Shown in pieces: positions 45,462-55,357 of a stretch of 64,000 nt of DNA. Every line of letters starts with the position of its first letter. The first letter of the stretch is position 1. Source of the stretch: Promicromonospora thailandica (GTDB lineage Bacteria; Actinomycetota; Actinomycetes; Actinomycetales; Cellulomonadaceae); the NCBI RefSeq assembly GCF_024171955.1, contig NZ_JAMTCS010000004.1, positions 62,001 through 126,000 of the forward strand, read 5' to 3'. The translations under genes and the position numbers were made by a program. The notes under the pieces were generated by a model. It was not told where the DNA came from, made no database searches, and saw only the letters and a list, made by a program, of their open reading frames with translations.

Positions 45462-46997
45462 TCAGATACCGAGCTGGTAGACGCCCCAGTACGCGAGGGT
45501 GACCAGGAGCGCCGTCGCGCCCGCGACCACCGCCCAGAAGGCGACGCGGACGACGACGGCGCTCGCCCCCTCCGGCTCGCGCGGCTCCGCCCCCGTCGCG
45601 GCGACCAGGCGCCCGCGGGTGTCGCGGAGCCGGTTGACCAGCACCGCCGCCACCACGACCGTCGCGATCCCCGCGACCCGCACGGCGACCCATCCGCCCT
45701 GCACCACGAGGGCGTCCTTCTCGTAGTCGAGGGCGAGCCGGGCGACGGCCGCGAGGTAGGCGACGAGCCCGGCCGTCGTCACGACCGCGCCCGCGCCGAG
45801 CCCGGTCAGCGGGCCGCGCAGCCCGTGGGCCAGCCGTGCGCCCGGGCGGCCGGGGCGACGCCGGGCGAGCGCGACGCCGCCCAGCAGCGCGGGCCCGGCC
45901 ACGAGCAGCACGACGGCGACGACCACGACACCGACGAGCCAGTCGCCGTCGCCGTACCAGGCCGGCTGCGGCACGGGCGCCGCGAGGTAGAGCTGCTCGG
46001 GCTGGTCGCCCGCCACCTGCGGCGGGGCCGACGCCGTGCCCGGCAGGCCGAGCACCCAGCCGGCGACGTCGGCCGCGAAGTCGGGGTGCAGCACCAGGCC
46101 GTCCGGCGTCTCGACGTTGATGCCGTGGTTGGCACGCTCGTAGAACCGCACGGTCACGTCGGGCGCGTCGGCCATGAGCTCGCGCGCACCCTGCTCGAGC
46201 GGCATCGAGGCGTCGTTCGTGCCGTACACGGCGAGGATCGGGTCCTCCTGCTGCGTCAGCCACGGGCGCACGTCGAAGTCGGCGTACTCGAACCCACCAC
46301 CCGGCAGCCGCATCCCGACGGCGCGCGGGATGGCCCGGAACACGCCCTGGGGCACCTCGGTGTTGCGCAGGTAGTTGTCCACGGCGTACGCGGCCTGCTG
46401 GCGCGGCGGCACCACGGGCGCGGAGACCAGGACCTGGAACGCGAGGCGCGGGTCGTCGACCATCATGACCGGCGACACCCACGCGCCCTCCGACTCCGCG
46501 TACACGCCGACGTCGTCCGGGTCGACGCCCGGCACCTCGCGCAGGTACTCCACGGAGCGGGCGTAGTCGCGGGCCATCGCCTCGTAGTCGCGGTGCCGGG
46601 TGCTGTAGGTGTCGAGGCGCTTGTCGGGCACGAGCGTGGTGACGCCGGCGCTCGCCAGCGCGGTCGCTGCGAGCGTGAACGCGTCCGCGGCCTTGCCCGT
46701 GCCCGCGCCGTGCACGAACACGACGCCCGGGCGTCCGTCGGGACCGCCGACCGGCTCGCGCAGCAGGCCGCCGACCTCCACGTCGTCGGTGATCCGGACG
46801 GTCACCGGCGACTCACGGACCTCGTAGTCCCCCGGCGCGCCGGCCCCGGGCGTGGTGCCGCCGATCGCGGTCGACGTCGTCGCGGGGCGCAGGTGCTCGC
46901 CCACCGGTTCGGGTTCCCAGGCCGGTCCGGCGACGGCACCCGTGACGGCGAGGACGACCAGGAGGGCGAGCGAGGCGGCGACGGTCCGGATGAGCAC
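45462..46997 (-). CDS. Alpha/beta hydrolase fused to a C-terminal four-helix membrane domain
   Basis: 511 residues. A signal-anchor (residues 1-24) precedes an external hydrolase domain: VVFVHGAGTGKAADAF (oxyanion region), VGVYAESEGAWVSP (nucleophile elbow, Ala-Glu-Ser-Glu-Gly in place of the usual Gly at the first position), DPILAVYGTNDASMPLEQ (acid) and ERANHGIN (His). Residues about 340-510 form four hydrophobic segments resembling transport or channel-like membrane proteins, which I cannot name. The substrate is unknown. Confidence 0.78.
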   Translation of the reverse strand: MLIRTVAASLALLVVLAVTGAVAGPAWEPEPVGEHLRPATTSTAIGGTTPGAGAPGDYEVRESPVTVRITDDVEVGGLLREPVGGPDGRPGVVFVHGAGTGKAADAFTLAATALASAGVTTLVPDKRLDTYSTRHRDYEAMARDYARSVEYLREVPGVDPDDVGVYAESEGAWVSPVMMVDDPRLAFQVLVSAPVVPPRQQAAYAVDNYLRNTEVPQGVFRAIPRAVGMRLPGGGFEYADFDVRPWLTQQEDPILAVYGTNDASMPLEQGARELMADAPDVTVRFYERANHGINVETPDGLVLHPDFAADVAGWVLGLPGTASAPPQVAGDQPEQLYLAAPVPQPAWYGDGDWLVGVVVVAVVLLVAGPALLGGVALARRRPGRPGARLAHGLRGPLTGLGAGAVVTTAGLVAYLAAVARLALDYEKDALVVQGGWVAVRVAGIATVVVAAVLVNRLRDTRGRLVAATGAEPREPEGASAVVVRVAFWAVVAGATALLVTLAYWGVYQLGI

Positions 46998-47070
46998 GTT
47001 CGGATGCTACGCCCGCTGACCAGCGCGGACGATCGGGCAGGTCACACCGGCGGGCGGGTGGCCGGCCGCC

Positions 47071-47832
47071 TCAGGCCGGTGCGCCGTGGCGGCCCTCGCC
47101 CGAGGCGAAGCGGGCCGCGCCCGGGTAGGCCTCCGTCGCCAGGGCCCGCTCGCCGTGCGCCCACTCCTGGGCCAGGGCGTCCGCCTCGTCCAGGCCCCAC
47201 TGGTCCAGCACCGACGCGCGGTCCTCGCGCAGGCAGACCTGCGGGAAGGCCGCGAGCGACGCCGCCAGTCCCACCGCCGCCTCGACGGCCTGCCCGGCCG
47301 GGACCACCCGGTTGGCCAGGCCGATGCGCAGCGCCTCCTGCGCATCGACGGACCGGCCCGTCAGGATCATGTCCATCGCGTGCGACTGCCCGATGAGCCT
47401 GGGCAGGCGCACCGTCCCGCCGTCGATCAGGGGCACGCCCCAGCGACGGCAGTAGACGCCGAACACCGCGGTCTCGTCGGCCACGCGCAGGTCGGCCCAG
47501 GCAGCGAGCTCGAGCCCGCCGGCGACGGCGTGCCCCGACACGGCCGCGATCACGGGCTTGCCCAGCCGCATCCGGGTCGGACCCATGGGGCCGTCGCCGT
47601 CGGCCGCTGCGCGGTTGCCGTCGGGCGTGCCGAGCGCCTTGAGGTCGGCGCCCGAGCAGAACGTGCCGCCCGTCCCGTACAGGACGGCGGCGGTCGCGGC
47701 GTCGTCGGCGTCGAAGGCCCGGAACGCGGCGGCGAGCGCGGCCGCCGTCGGGCCGTCGACGGCGTTGCGCCGCTCCGGCCGGTCGATGCCGATCAGCGTG
47801 ACGCTGCCCTCCCGGGTGACCAGGACGCTCAC
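47071..47832 (-). CDS. Enoyl-CoA hydratase/isomerase family protein
   Basis: 253-residue crotonase-fold enzyme. RPERRNAVDGPTAAALAAAF, YGTGGTFCSGADLKALG (oxyanion hole) and KPVIAAVSGHAVAGGLELAAWADLRVADETAVFGV (second oxyanion glycine) are typical. The usual second catalytic glutamate region reads RWGVPLIDGGTVRLPRLIG. GTG at 47832 overlaps the acyl-CoA synthetase stop (GTGA). It may hydrate the CoA thioester produced by its partner. Confidence 0.87.
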   Translation of the reverse strand: MSVLVTREGSVTLIGIDRPERRNAVDGPTAAALAAAFRAFDADDAATAAVLYGTGGTFCSGADLKALGTPDGNRAAADGDGPMGPTRMRLGKPVIAAVSGHAVAGGLELAAWADLRVADETAVFGVYCRRWGVPLIDGGTVRLPRLIGQSHAMDMILTGRSVDAQEALRIGLANRVVPAGQAVEAAVGLAASLAAFPQVCLREDRASVLDQWGLDEADALAQEWAHGERALATEAYPGAARFASGEGRHGAPA

Positions 47833-49355
47833 CGGCGACCCTCCCACAGCGGGTCGCGCAGGGCGCGGCGCAGCACCTTGCCGACCGGCGAGAGCGGCAC
47901 GGACTCGACCGCGCGCACCGACTTCGGCACCTTGTAGCCCGCGAGCTTCTCGCGGACCGCGGCCTGCAGCGCCGCCTCGTCGACGGCGGCACCCGGCGCC
48001 GGGACGACGAACGCGGTCACGGCCTCGACCCAGGTGTCGTCCGGAGCGCCGACGACGACAGCCTGTGCCACCGACGGCTGCGCCAGCAGCACGTCCTCGA
48101 CCTCGCGCGGGTAGACGTTGTAGCCGCCCGTGATGATCATGTCGCTGCGCCGGTCCACCAGGTAGAGGTAGCCGCGGTCGTCCACCCGGGCCATGTCGCG
48201 GGTGCGCAGCCAGCCGTCGCCGGCGAACATCTCGGCATTGAGCTCGGGGGCCGCGTGGTAGCCGGCCATGGTGAACGGCGCACGCACGCGGATCTCGCCC
48301 ACCTCGCCGGGCGCGACGGGGTTGCCCTCGTCGTCGGCCACGAGGATCTGGCCGTCGATCGCGGGCTGGCCGCACGAGCCCAGCAGCGCGGCGTCGGTGT
48401 GGTCGGCGGCGTCGAGCACCGTGAGGCACAGGGGCGCCTCGGTCTGGCCGTAGTACTGCGCGAACCGGGGGCCCCAGACGTCCATGGCCTCCTCGATGAC
48501 CGGCCGCGGCATGGGGCTGGCGCCGTAGATCGCGGTACGCAGCGAGGACACATCGGCGCCCTGCGCGACGCCCGTGCTCAGCAGCATGCCGATCATCGTG
48601 GGCACGAGGTTGATCTCGGTGGCGCGGTACCGGGCGATCGCGTCGACGTAGCCCTGCGGGTCGAAGCCCGGCAGCACCACGGACTCGCCGCCGCGCAGCC
48701 AGTACGGCAGCACGAATGTGCCGCTCGCGTGGATGAGGCTCGCGGCGTGCAGCATCACCGAGTCGCGCGCCGGGCTGACCAGGTTGGTGAGGATGTTCGT
48801 GACGATCGCGGCGTAGCTGGACTGGGTGTGCTCGACGGCCTTGAGCACGCCCGTGGTGCCGGAGGTGTACAGCAGCAGGATCGGGTCCTGCGGGTTGGCC
48901 GGGAGGTCCGGGTCGGTGGTGGCCACCTCCGTCATGGCCACCAGCAGGTCCGCCCCGCCGGCGGCGCCCGTCGCGCCGAGGCCGAGCGTGGCGACGTCGT
49001 GCGCCGCGGCGAGCTCGCCGGCCCGCTCGGCGAGGGCGGCGTCGTGCACGAGGAGCCGCACGCCCGTCTCCTCGAGCATGCGGCCTTGCTCGGCGGCCGA
49101 CAGCCGCGCGTTGAGCGGCACGCGCGTGACGCCCGCCTTGAGGCAGGCGAAGTCCATGGCGATGGACCACAGGCCGTTGCCCAGCAGCAGCGCGACGCGC
49201 GAGCCGGGCTCGGCACCGTGCGCGTGCAGCACGCGCGCCATGGCGTTCGCCGCCTCGTCCACCTGCGTGTAGGTCAGCGACTCGTCACCGAAGCGGACGG
49301 CGGTACGCGGCCCGAACCGGGCGGCGCCGCGACGGACCAGGTCAACGGTGAGCAT
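47829..49355 (-). CDS. Acyl-CoA synthetase (AMP-binding family)
   Basis: 508 residues of the ANL superfamily: ILLLYTSGTTGVLKAVEHTQSS (P-loop), YGASPMPRPVIEEAMD, FAQYYGQTEAPLC, GDGWLRTRDMARVDDRGYLYLVDRRSDMIITGGYNVYPREVEDVL and the C-terminal acylation lysine in PLSPVGKVLRR. ATG at 49355 follows GGAGGA. Substrate chain not predictable. The 87-bp region upstream contains TACG...CGTA symmetry around 49387-49407 that may be an operator. Confidence 0.9.
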   Translation of the reverse strand: MLTVDLVRRGAARFGPRTAVRFGDESLTYTQVDEAANAMARVLHAHGAEPGSRVALLLGNGLWSIAMDFACLKAGVTRVPLNARLSAAEQGRMLEETGVRLLVHDAALAERAGELAAAHDVATLGLGATGAAGGADLLVAMTEVATTDPDLPANPQDPILLLYTSGTTGVLKAVEHTQSSYAAIVTNILTNLVSPARDSVMLHAASLIHASGTFVLPYWLRGGESVVLPGFDPQGYVDAIARYRATEINLVPTMIGMLLSTGVAQGADVSSLRTAIYGASPMPRPVIEEAMDVWGPRFAQYYGQTEAPLCLTVLDAADHTDAALLGSCGQPAIDGQILVADDEGNPVAPGEVGEIRVRAPFTMAGYHAAPELNAEMFAGDGWLRTRDMARVDDRGYLYLVDRRSDMIITGGYNVYPREVEDVLLAQPSVAQAVVVGAPDDTWVEAVTAFVVPAPGAAVDEAALQAAVREKLAGYKVPKSVRAVESVPLSPVGKVLRRALRDPLWEGRR

Positions 49356-49442
49356 GTTCTTCCTCCACGGCAGGTGTCCAGTTGGTACGTTTCGTGACCG
49401 TATCAACCGTTCTGCGCGAGGTGGAAGGGCGGGCCGATCACG

Positions 49443-50717
49443 TCACACCGGGTAGATCTCCGTCCCCGAGGACCGGGCCCGCTGGTACCGCACGGGGATC
49501 GCCTGCGGGTGGCGCACCCAGGGTGACGGCACCCACGACAGGTCGTGGTCCTCGACCGCGAGCTCCAGGTCCAGCTCCGTGAGCAGCCGGTTGATCGCGA
49601 CGCGCGCGATGATCCGTGCCTGCCGCGACGCGGGGCAGCGGTGCGGTCCCACGCCCCAGGCGAGGTGCGCCCGGTTGCCGACCTCGTCCCACATGTCGCC
49701 GGTGTGCACCGACGGGTCCTGGTTCGCGGCGGCGACGGCCATGATCAGCGCGTCGCCCTTGCGGATGAGCTTCCCGTCCAGCTCCAGGTCCTGCATGGCG
49801 TACCGGGGCAGCGGCGGGTTCGCGGCGGGGGCCTCGCGCCACAGCACCTCGTCGAGGGCGTCGTCGAGCGCGATGCGCCCGCCGGTCCAGCGCGCCGCGA
49901 ACCGCTTGTCGGTGAGCAGGAGCCGCAGAGTCAGGGCGATCCAGGCGGTGAGGAACTCGCTCGCGGCGATCAGCGGCACCGACATCGAGTCGGCGACCTC
50001 CCGGTCGTCGTGGAAGCTCGCGTGCCGCACGAACGACGCCGTCAGGTCCTCACCGCCCGAGGCCCGCCGGTCCAGCACGTGGGCCATGAGGTTGCGGCCC
50101 ATGCGGTCGCGCGCCTCGGCGGCCTCGGCGGTGTGGTCCATGATGTGCGCCGAGTCGACCATCATCTGGTCGGCGGTCTCGGGGTCGAAGCCGAACAGCG
50201 CGGTGACCGCGAGGAAGCCCACCTTCTTGGACCAGTCGCGCACCAGGTCGGCCTCGCCGCTGGGGCCGAGACCGTCGATCAGCCGCTTGCTGACCTCCTC
50301 GACCTGGGCGACCACGGTGCGCTCGGGGATCGCGGCCAGGCCGTCGTCCAGCGGCTCCCGCAGGCGGCGGCGCTTCTCGCCGTCGTGGTGGTACGACGAG
50401 CTGCGCGGCTCGCGCGGCGAGATCCCCAGCAGCGCGGAACGCTCCGGCAGCAGGCCGTCGTAGTGCCAGCGCCAGTTGCGCGGGTCGCGCGAGAACTGGG
50501 CCTCGTTGCGCGTGATCTCGCAGATCTCGGCGTGGCCCATCACGAGCCACGCCGGGACGCCGGGTTCCATGTCGACGGGCGCCACCACGCCCCATCTGGA
50601 CCGCAGCACGTTGTAGATCTCCTGCGAGTCGGCGCCACCCGTGGTGGCCGACAGGGGGGTGAGCCCGGTGAGGCTCGTGAGCTCCAGGGGCGCCGTCCGG
50701 GCAGCCACACTCTCCAT
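49443..50717 (-). CDS. Cytochrome P450, CYP157-like, lacking the ExxR motif
   Basis: 424 residues. The haem loop is AHLAWGVGPHRCPAS with the cysteine ligand present but the usual leading Phe replaced by Trp and the glycine after Cys by Pro. The K-helix reads DEVLWRE, so Trp stands where the ExxR arginine should be. The I-helix reads AASEFLTAW instead of AGxxT. This combination is known for the actinobacterial CYP157 group (for example an EQSLW motif in Streptomyces). Those genes normally sit with conservon (cvn) genes, none of which is here. No ferredoxin is adjacent. Possibly it acts with the fatty-acyl genes just downstream. Confidence 0.85.
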   Translation of the reverse strand: MESVAARTAPLELTSLTGLTPLSATTGGADSQEIYNVLRSRWGVVAPVDMEPGVPAWLVMGHAEICEITRNEAQFSRDPRNWRWHYDGLLPERSALLGISPREPRSSSYHHDGEKRRRLREPLDDGLAAIPERTVVAQVEEVSKRLIDGLGPSGEADLVRDWSKKVGFLAVTALFGFDPETADQMMVDSAHIMDHTAEAAEARDRMGRNLMAHVLDRRASGGEDLTASFVRHASFHDDREVADSMSVPLIAASEFLTAWIALTLRLLLTDKRFAARWTGGRIALDDALDEVLWREAPAANPPLPRYAMQDLELDGKLIRKGDALIMAVAAANQDPSVHTGDMWDEVGNRAHLAWGVGPHRCPASRQARIIARVAINRLLTELDLELAVEDHDLSWVPSPWVRHPQAIPVRYQRARSSGTEIYPV

Positions 50718-50813
50718 GGCCCTATCTCAGCACAGTGTCCGGATTGCCCGTAATCGTGGCTGCGATATTCGAGACGCGGTCCCGCGAGGTAGCGGCTGAC
50801 CCGGCCGGCGAGC

Positions 50814-51782
50814 TCAGAAGCCGAGCCGGCGCAGCTGCTTGGGGTCGCGCTGCCAGTCCTTGGCGACCTTCACGTGCAGGTCGAGGTACACCCGCTGACC
50901 CAGCAGCTTCTCGATGCCCTGCCGCGCCTCGGTGCCCACCTGCCGCAGCCGGGACCCGCCGCGCCCGATGATGATCGCCTTCTGGGAGTCGCGCTCCACG
51001 AACAGGTTGACGCGCACGTCCAGGAGCGCCGGACGCCCCTTGTCCGGGTCGCCCGACCCCTCCCGCTCGACGATCTCCTCGACCACCACGGCCAGCGAGT
51101 GGGGCAGCTCGTCGCGCACGCCCTCCAGGGCGGCCTCGCGCACCAGCTCGGCCACCATGACGGCCTCGGGCTCGTCGGTCAGCTCGCCGCCGGGGTACAG
51201 CTCGGGACCCTCCGGCAGGTGGGACACGAGCACCGCCTCGAGCTCCTCCACCTGGTAGCCGTCCTTGGCCGACACGGGCACGATGTCGTCCCACTCGCGG
51301 TCCACGGACCGCGCGAGCTGGTCGACGGCGACGAGGTGCTCCAGCAGCGCGTCGCGCGGCACCAGGTCGGCCTTCGTGACGACGGCGACGACGGGCACCC
51401 GGCGGCGGCCGACCATCAGCTCGGACAGCTGCGCGGCGATGTAGCGGTCGCCGGGACCGACCTTCTGGTCGGCGGGGAGGCAGAACGCGATGACGTCGAC
51501 CTCCGACAGCGTGTCCCGCACGAGGTCGTTGAGCCGCTCCCCCAGCAGGGTGCGGGGCCGGTGCAGACCCGGGGTGTCGACGAGCACGAGCTGCGCGTCG
51601 GGCCGGTGCACGATGCCGCGGATCGTGTGCCGCGTGGTCTGCGGCCGGGCCGACATGATGGCGACCTTCTGCCCCACGAGTGCGTTCGTCAGGGTCGACT
51701 TGCCGGCGTTGGGGCGTCCCACCAGGCAGGCGAACCCGCTCCGGTGCACAGCGCTCTGCTGCACGGTGCTCTGGTCGCTCAC
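50814..51782 (-). CDS. era: GTPase Era
   Basis: 322 residues. G1 GRPNAGKST, G2 around TTRHTIRG, G3 DTPG, G4 TKAD, and the C-terminal KH domain containing IIIGRGGSRLRQVGTEARQ. Era binds 16S rRNA and is needed for 30S assembly. GTG start at 51782 overlaps the CorC-family stop. It is the last gene of the phoH-ybeY-CorC-era series. Confidence 0.96.
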   Translation of the reverse strand: MSDQSTVQQSAVHRSGFACLVGRPNAGKSTLTNALVGQKVAIMSARPQTTRHTIRGIVHRPDAQLVLVDTPGLHRPRTLLGERLNDLVRDTLSEVDVIAFCLPADQKVGPGDRYIAAQLSELMVGRRRVPVVAVVTKADLVPRDALLEHLVAVDQLARSVDREWDDIVPVSAKDGYQVEELEAVLVSHLPEGPELYPGGELTDEPEAVMVAELVREAALEGVRDELPHSLAVVVEEIVEREGSGDPDKGRPALLDVRVNLFVERDSQKAIIIGRGGSRLRQVGTEARQGIEKLLGQRVYLDLHVKVAKDWQRDPKQLRRLGF

Positions 51783-53167
51783 GAGGTCACTTCCTTCTTC
51801 TGGTCCTGCTTCTGATCACGGTGGTCCTGCTGGTCGGGACCACCGTTGCTGTCGTCGGGCTCGCCCACCGGCTCGGTGCGGTGCACGAGCAGGGTGGAGA
51901 TCTGCTTGCGCCGGCCCTCGACCCGCTCCGCGGCCAGGTGCACGCCGCCCACCTCGGCCGACGACCCGGCGAGCGGCACCTTGCCGAGCGCCTTGGCGAG
52001 CAGGCCGCCGGCGGTGTCCACGTCGTCGTCGTCCAGGCGCAGGTCGAACAGGTCGCCCAGCTCGTCGACCGGGAGCCGGGCGGGCACGCGGAAGGTGCCG
52101 CCGCCGAGGTCCTCGACCTCCTGGACGGGCACGGTGTCGTGCTCGTCGGTGAGCTCGCCCACCACCTCCTCCAGGAGGTCCTCGATGGTCACCAGGCCCG
52201 CGACGCCGCCGTACTCGTCGACCACGAGCGCGATGTGGCTGGCCGACGCCTGCATCTCGCGCAGCAGGTCGTCGATCGGCTTGGACTCGGGGACGAACAC
52301 GGCGTCGCGCGCGACGTCGCCCGCCGGGCGGCGGGTCGGCTCGGGCGCGGCGGCGCCCACGGGCCAGTGCACCGCGGCGACCACGTCCTTGAGGTAGGCG
52401 ACGCCCACGACGTCGTCCACCGACTCGCCGATCACCGGGACCCGGGAGAAACCGGAGCGCAGGAACAGGCGCAGCACGCGGTCCAGCGACGTGTCCGCCG
52501 CGACGGTGACCATGTCGGTGCGCGGCACCATGACCTCACGGGTGATGGTGCCGCCGAGCTCGATCACCGAGCGCAGCAGCTCACGGTCGGACTCCTCGAA
52601 GGCGGTGCTCTCCCCGACCCGGTCGACGATGTCGCGCAGCTCGGCCTCCGTGGGCGGCGACGGGTCGTGCCGGGGTACCGAGAGGCGCGTCAGCCAGGCG
52701 ACCGCGCGGGACACGCCCGTCAGCGGCCCGACGAGCGCGACCAGCACCGCGACCGGCCGGCGGAAGCCGAGCGCGCGCGGCGAGACGCGCACGAAGATCA
52801 CGCCGATGACCGCGCCCACCACGAGCGCGATGAGCATGACCGGCAGCTCGTCGGGCACCTCCCTGCCCGGGATCGCCTGCTGCACGAGCAGCGTCCCGGC
52901 CGCGATGGCGACCACCTCGGACATGACGCGCACGAGCGCGAAGGAGGCGACGATCGCCGTCGGGTCCACGACCAGGGCCTGGGCCCGCCGGATGCGGTCC
53001 GCGCGGTCGGGGTCGGGTGACTGCCCGAGCTCCGCCTCGGCGAGCGCCTCCGTCAGGGACGCCCGGGTGACGCGCAGCAGCGCCGCCTCGCCGGCCGAGA
53101 GCATGCCCGCCAGCGAGAGGCCGACGAGCACGACCACCGTGAGGAGCAGGACGATCACGCCGGTCAC
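51779..53167 (-). CDS. Hemolysin C/CorC-family membrane protein (CNNM plus CBS domains)
   Basis: 462 residues from GTG 53167. Three hydrophobic helices form a DUF21/CNNM domain (residues about 1-130), then a CBS pair ([36 protein letters not shown] and [32 protein letters not shown]) and a CorC_HlyC C-terminal domain ([22 protein letters not shown]). Probable divalent-cation (Mg/Co) handling. The last about 40 residues are polar, rich in Asp/Gln/Lys. Overlaps ybeY and era. Confidence 0.9.
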   Translation of the reverse strand: MTGVIVLLLTVVVLVGLSLAGMLSAGEAALLRVTRASLTEALAEAELGQSPDPDRADRIRRAQALVVDPTAIVASFALVRVMSEVVAIAAGTLLVQQAIPGREVPDELPVMLIALVVGAVIGVIFVRVSPRALGFRRPVAVLVALVGPLTGVSRAVAWLTRLSVPRHDPSPPTEAELRDIVDRVGESTAFEESDRELLRSVIELGGTITREVMVPRTDMVTVAADTSLDRVLRLFLRSGFSRVPVIGESVDDVVGVAYLKDVVAAVHWPVGAAAPEPTRRPAGDVARDAVFVPESKPIDDLLREMQASASHIALVVDEYGGVAGLVTIEDLLEEVVGELTDEHDTVPVQEVEDLGGGTFRVPARLPVDELGDLFDLRLDDDDVDTAGGLLAKALGKVPLAGSSAEVGGVHLAAERVEGRRKQISTLLVHRTEPVGEPDDSNGGPDQQDHRDQKQDQKKEVTS

Positions 53168-53616
53168 CGGGTGGCGAGGAAGGTCAGGAGAAGCTTGCGC
53201 TGCAGCGTGAACATCTCCTTCTCCTCCTCCGGCTCGGCGTGGTCGTAGCCGAGCAGGTGGAGGATGCCGTGCGTGGTGAGGAGCAGGAGCTCCTCGGTCG
53301 TGGAGTGGCCGGCGGCCTTGGCCTGGGTGACGGCGACCTCGGGGCACAGCACGATGTCGCCGAGCGTGCCCGCGGGGGTGACCTCGCCGTCGCGCCCGGG
53401 GCGCAGCTCGTCCATCGGGAACGACAGGACGTCGGTGGGGCCGGGCTCGTCCATCCACTGCACGTGCAGGTCGGACATGACGGTGGTGTCGACGAAGATG
53501 ATCGACAGCTCCGACTGCGGGTGCACCCGCATGGCGTCCAGCACGTACCGGCCGAGCGCGGCGAACTCCGCCTCGTCGACCTCGAACCCGGACTCGTTGT
53601 TGACCTCGATGCTCAC
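53164..53616 (-). CDS. ybeY: Endoribonuclease YbeY
   Basis: 150 residues. The zinc signature [11 protein letters not shown] is intact, with VLSFPMDE and [10 protein letters not shown] upstream. YbeY matures 16S rRNA 3' ends and takes part in ribosome quality control. GTG at 53616 overlaps the phoH stop (GTGA). Confidence 0.96.
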   Translation of the reverse strand: MSIEVNNESGFEVDEAEFAALGRYVLDAMRVHPQSELSIIFVDTTVMSDLHVQWMDEPGPTDVLSFPMDELRPGRDGEVTPAGTLGDIVLCPEVAVTQAKAAGHSTTEELLLLTTHGILHLLGYDHAEPEEEKEMFTLQRKLLLTFLATR

Positions 53617-54665
53617 CGGCGCTGCCTCTTGCTCCCCGGACGGTGGTCCTGCGGCTGACGGCCAGGGCGCTGACCGCCCGCGACGACGTCCCACCGTGCG
53701 TACGCGTCGATGATGTCGCTGACCAGACGGTGCCGCACCACGTCGGACGACGTGAGGCGGCAGAACTCGACGTCGTCCACGCCGAGCAGGATGTCCTCCA
53801 CGACCCGGAGGCCGGACTGGGTGCCGCCGGGCAGGTCGACCTGCGTGGCGTCGCCCGTGATGACCATCTTGGAGCCGAAGCCCAGGCGGGTCAGGAACAT
53901 CTTCATCTGCTCGGTCGAGGTGTTCTGCGCCTCGTCGAGCACGATGAACGAGTCGTTCAGCGAACGGCCGCGCATGTACGCCAGCGGTGCGACCTCGATG
54001 GTGCCCGCCTCGATGAGCTTGGGCACCTGCTCGGGGTCGACCATGTCGTGCAGCGCGTCGTACAGCGGGCGCAGGTACGGGTCGATCTTCTCGGACAGCG
54101 AGCCGGGCAGGAACCCGAGCCGCTCGCCGGCCTCGACGGCGGGGCGCGTGAGGATGATCCGGTTGATCTGCTTGGCCTGCAGCGCCTGGACGGCCTTGGC
54201 CATGGCGAGGTAGGTCTTGCCGGTACCGGCAGGGCCGATGCCGAACGTGATCGTGTTGGAGTCGATGGCGTCGACGTACGCCTTCTGCCCCACCGTCTTG
54301 GGCCGGATGGTGCGACCCCGGTTGGACAGGATGTTGAACGTGAGCACCTCGGCGGGCCGCGACGCCGACGCGTCGCTCAGCATGGCCACCGAGCGCTTGA
54401 CGACCTCGGGGGTGAGCTGGGTGCCCGCCTCGACGACCTCGATCAGCTCGTCGAGCAGCTGCGTGACCAGGGCGACGTCGCCCGCGGGTCCGTTCACCGC
54501 TATCTCGTTGCCGCGAGCGTGGACGTTGACTCCGGGGAAGCCCTCCTCGACGGCCCGCAGCACCGAGTCCCGGCTCCCGAGGAGCGCGACCGTCGGGATG
54601 TGGGCCGGGACGACGATCTTGTGCTCGATCCGGGTCTGGGACTGTGTGCTGGGCGAAGTTGTCAT
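53613..54665 (-). CDS. phoH: PhoH-like ATPase
   Basis: 350 residues: Walker [33 protein letters not shown], Walker [11 protein letters not shown], and the [11 protein letters not shown] motif. An N-terminal KH-like segment precedes the ATPase. Together with YbeY it is thought to act in RNA metabolism. ATG at 54665. The 119-bp stretch to the HIT gene has no feature I can support. Confidence 0.94.
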   Translation of the reverse strand: MTTSPSTQSQTRIEHKIVVPAHIPTVALLGSRDSVLRAVEEGFPGVNVHARGNEIAVNGPAGDVALVTQLLDELIEVVEAGTQLTPEVVKRSVAMLSDASASRPAEVLTFNILSNRGRTIRPKTVGQKAYVDAIDSNTITFGIGPAGTGKTYLAMAKAVQALQAKQINRIILTRPAVEAGERLGFLPGSLSEKIDPYLRPLYDALHDMVDPEQVPKLIEAGTIEVAPLAYMRGRSLNDSFIVLDEAQNTSTEQMKMFLTRLGFGSKMVITGDATQVDLPGGTQSGLRVVEDILLGVDDVEFCRLTSSDVVRHRLVSDIIDAYARWDVVAGGQRPGRQPQDHRPGSKRQRR

Positions 54666-54784
54666 GAGCCGGCCCGGCGGGCCGATCCGCTCCTTCGTGC
54701 GGTAGGGATGACGACAGCTCTCATCCTATCGACCCGGCAGGGCTGCGCCACGGACTTTCCACAGGGTTCGCCCGTGTCTTCGCC

Positions 54785-55135
54785 TCAGGCGAACCCGGGC
54801 AGCTCGCCGCCGGCCAGCAGGTGCGCGTGCACGTGGAAGACCGACTGCCCGGCCTTCGGCCCCGTGTTGAAGACCAGGCGGTACTGACCGTCGGCGAGCT
54901 CGCTCGCCACGCCGTCGGCCAGCGCGACCACGGCGGCCAGGCCCGCGGGGTCCGAGGCCGCGAGCGCCGGCACGTCCGGGTAGTGCTCCTTGGGCACCAC
55001 GAGCACGTGGACGGGGGCCTTGGGCGCGATGTCGCGGAACGCGACGGCGCTGTCCGACGACGCCACGACGTCCGCGGGGAGGTCGCCCGCCACGATCTTG
55101 CAGAAGAGGCAGTCCGGACTGTCGGTACTCGTCAT
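54785..55135 (-). CDS. HIT-family nucleotide phosphoramidase
   Basis: 116 residues: CLFCKIVAGDLPADVV at the N-terminus and the histidine triad FHVHAHLLAG at the end. HinT-like proteins hydrolyse nucleoside phosphoramidates and acyl-AMP. ATG at 55135. Usually next to phoH in actinobacteria, as here. Confidence 0.93.
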   Translation of the reverse strand: MTSTDSPDCLFCKIVAGDLPADVVASSDSAVAFRDIAPKAPVHVLVVPKEHYPDVPALAASDPAGLAAVVALADGVASELADGQYRLVFNTGPKAGQSVFHVHAHLLAGGELPGFA

Positions 55136-55357
55136 GGCGGCAGGCTACCGGCGGCCCCGGGCACCCGCCCGCAGGGGCGCCCTGCCGGGTTTCCCAGACC
55201 GTTACCCGGGCGGAAATGCCTCCGTGAAAGGGATGTGGGAGAGTTTGCCGCGTTCGATGGAGATTGGCGTAATCCGACCCATTTCACCGTGGTCGAGGCG
55301 AGCCGGTCCAGTCGTCGTCCGCACACCACACACAGCAGCATTCACCTGGAGGTTCGC

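Noticed and set aside
49387-49407. TACG...CGTA symmetry upstream of the acyl-CoA synthetase as a TetR operator
   Set aside because: Only about half of the positions are symmetric and no regulator gene is adjacent; mentioned in the gene entry but not called.
55136-55357. Possible riboswitch in the 222-bp region before the helix-hairpin-helix membrane gene
   Set aside because: I could not match a known c-di-AMP, SAM or other riboswitch consensus; no stable conserved pairing was apparent.
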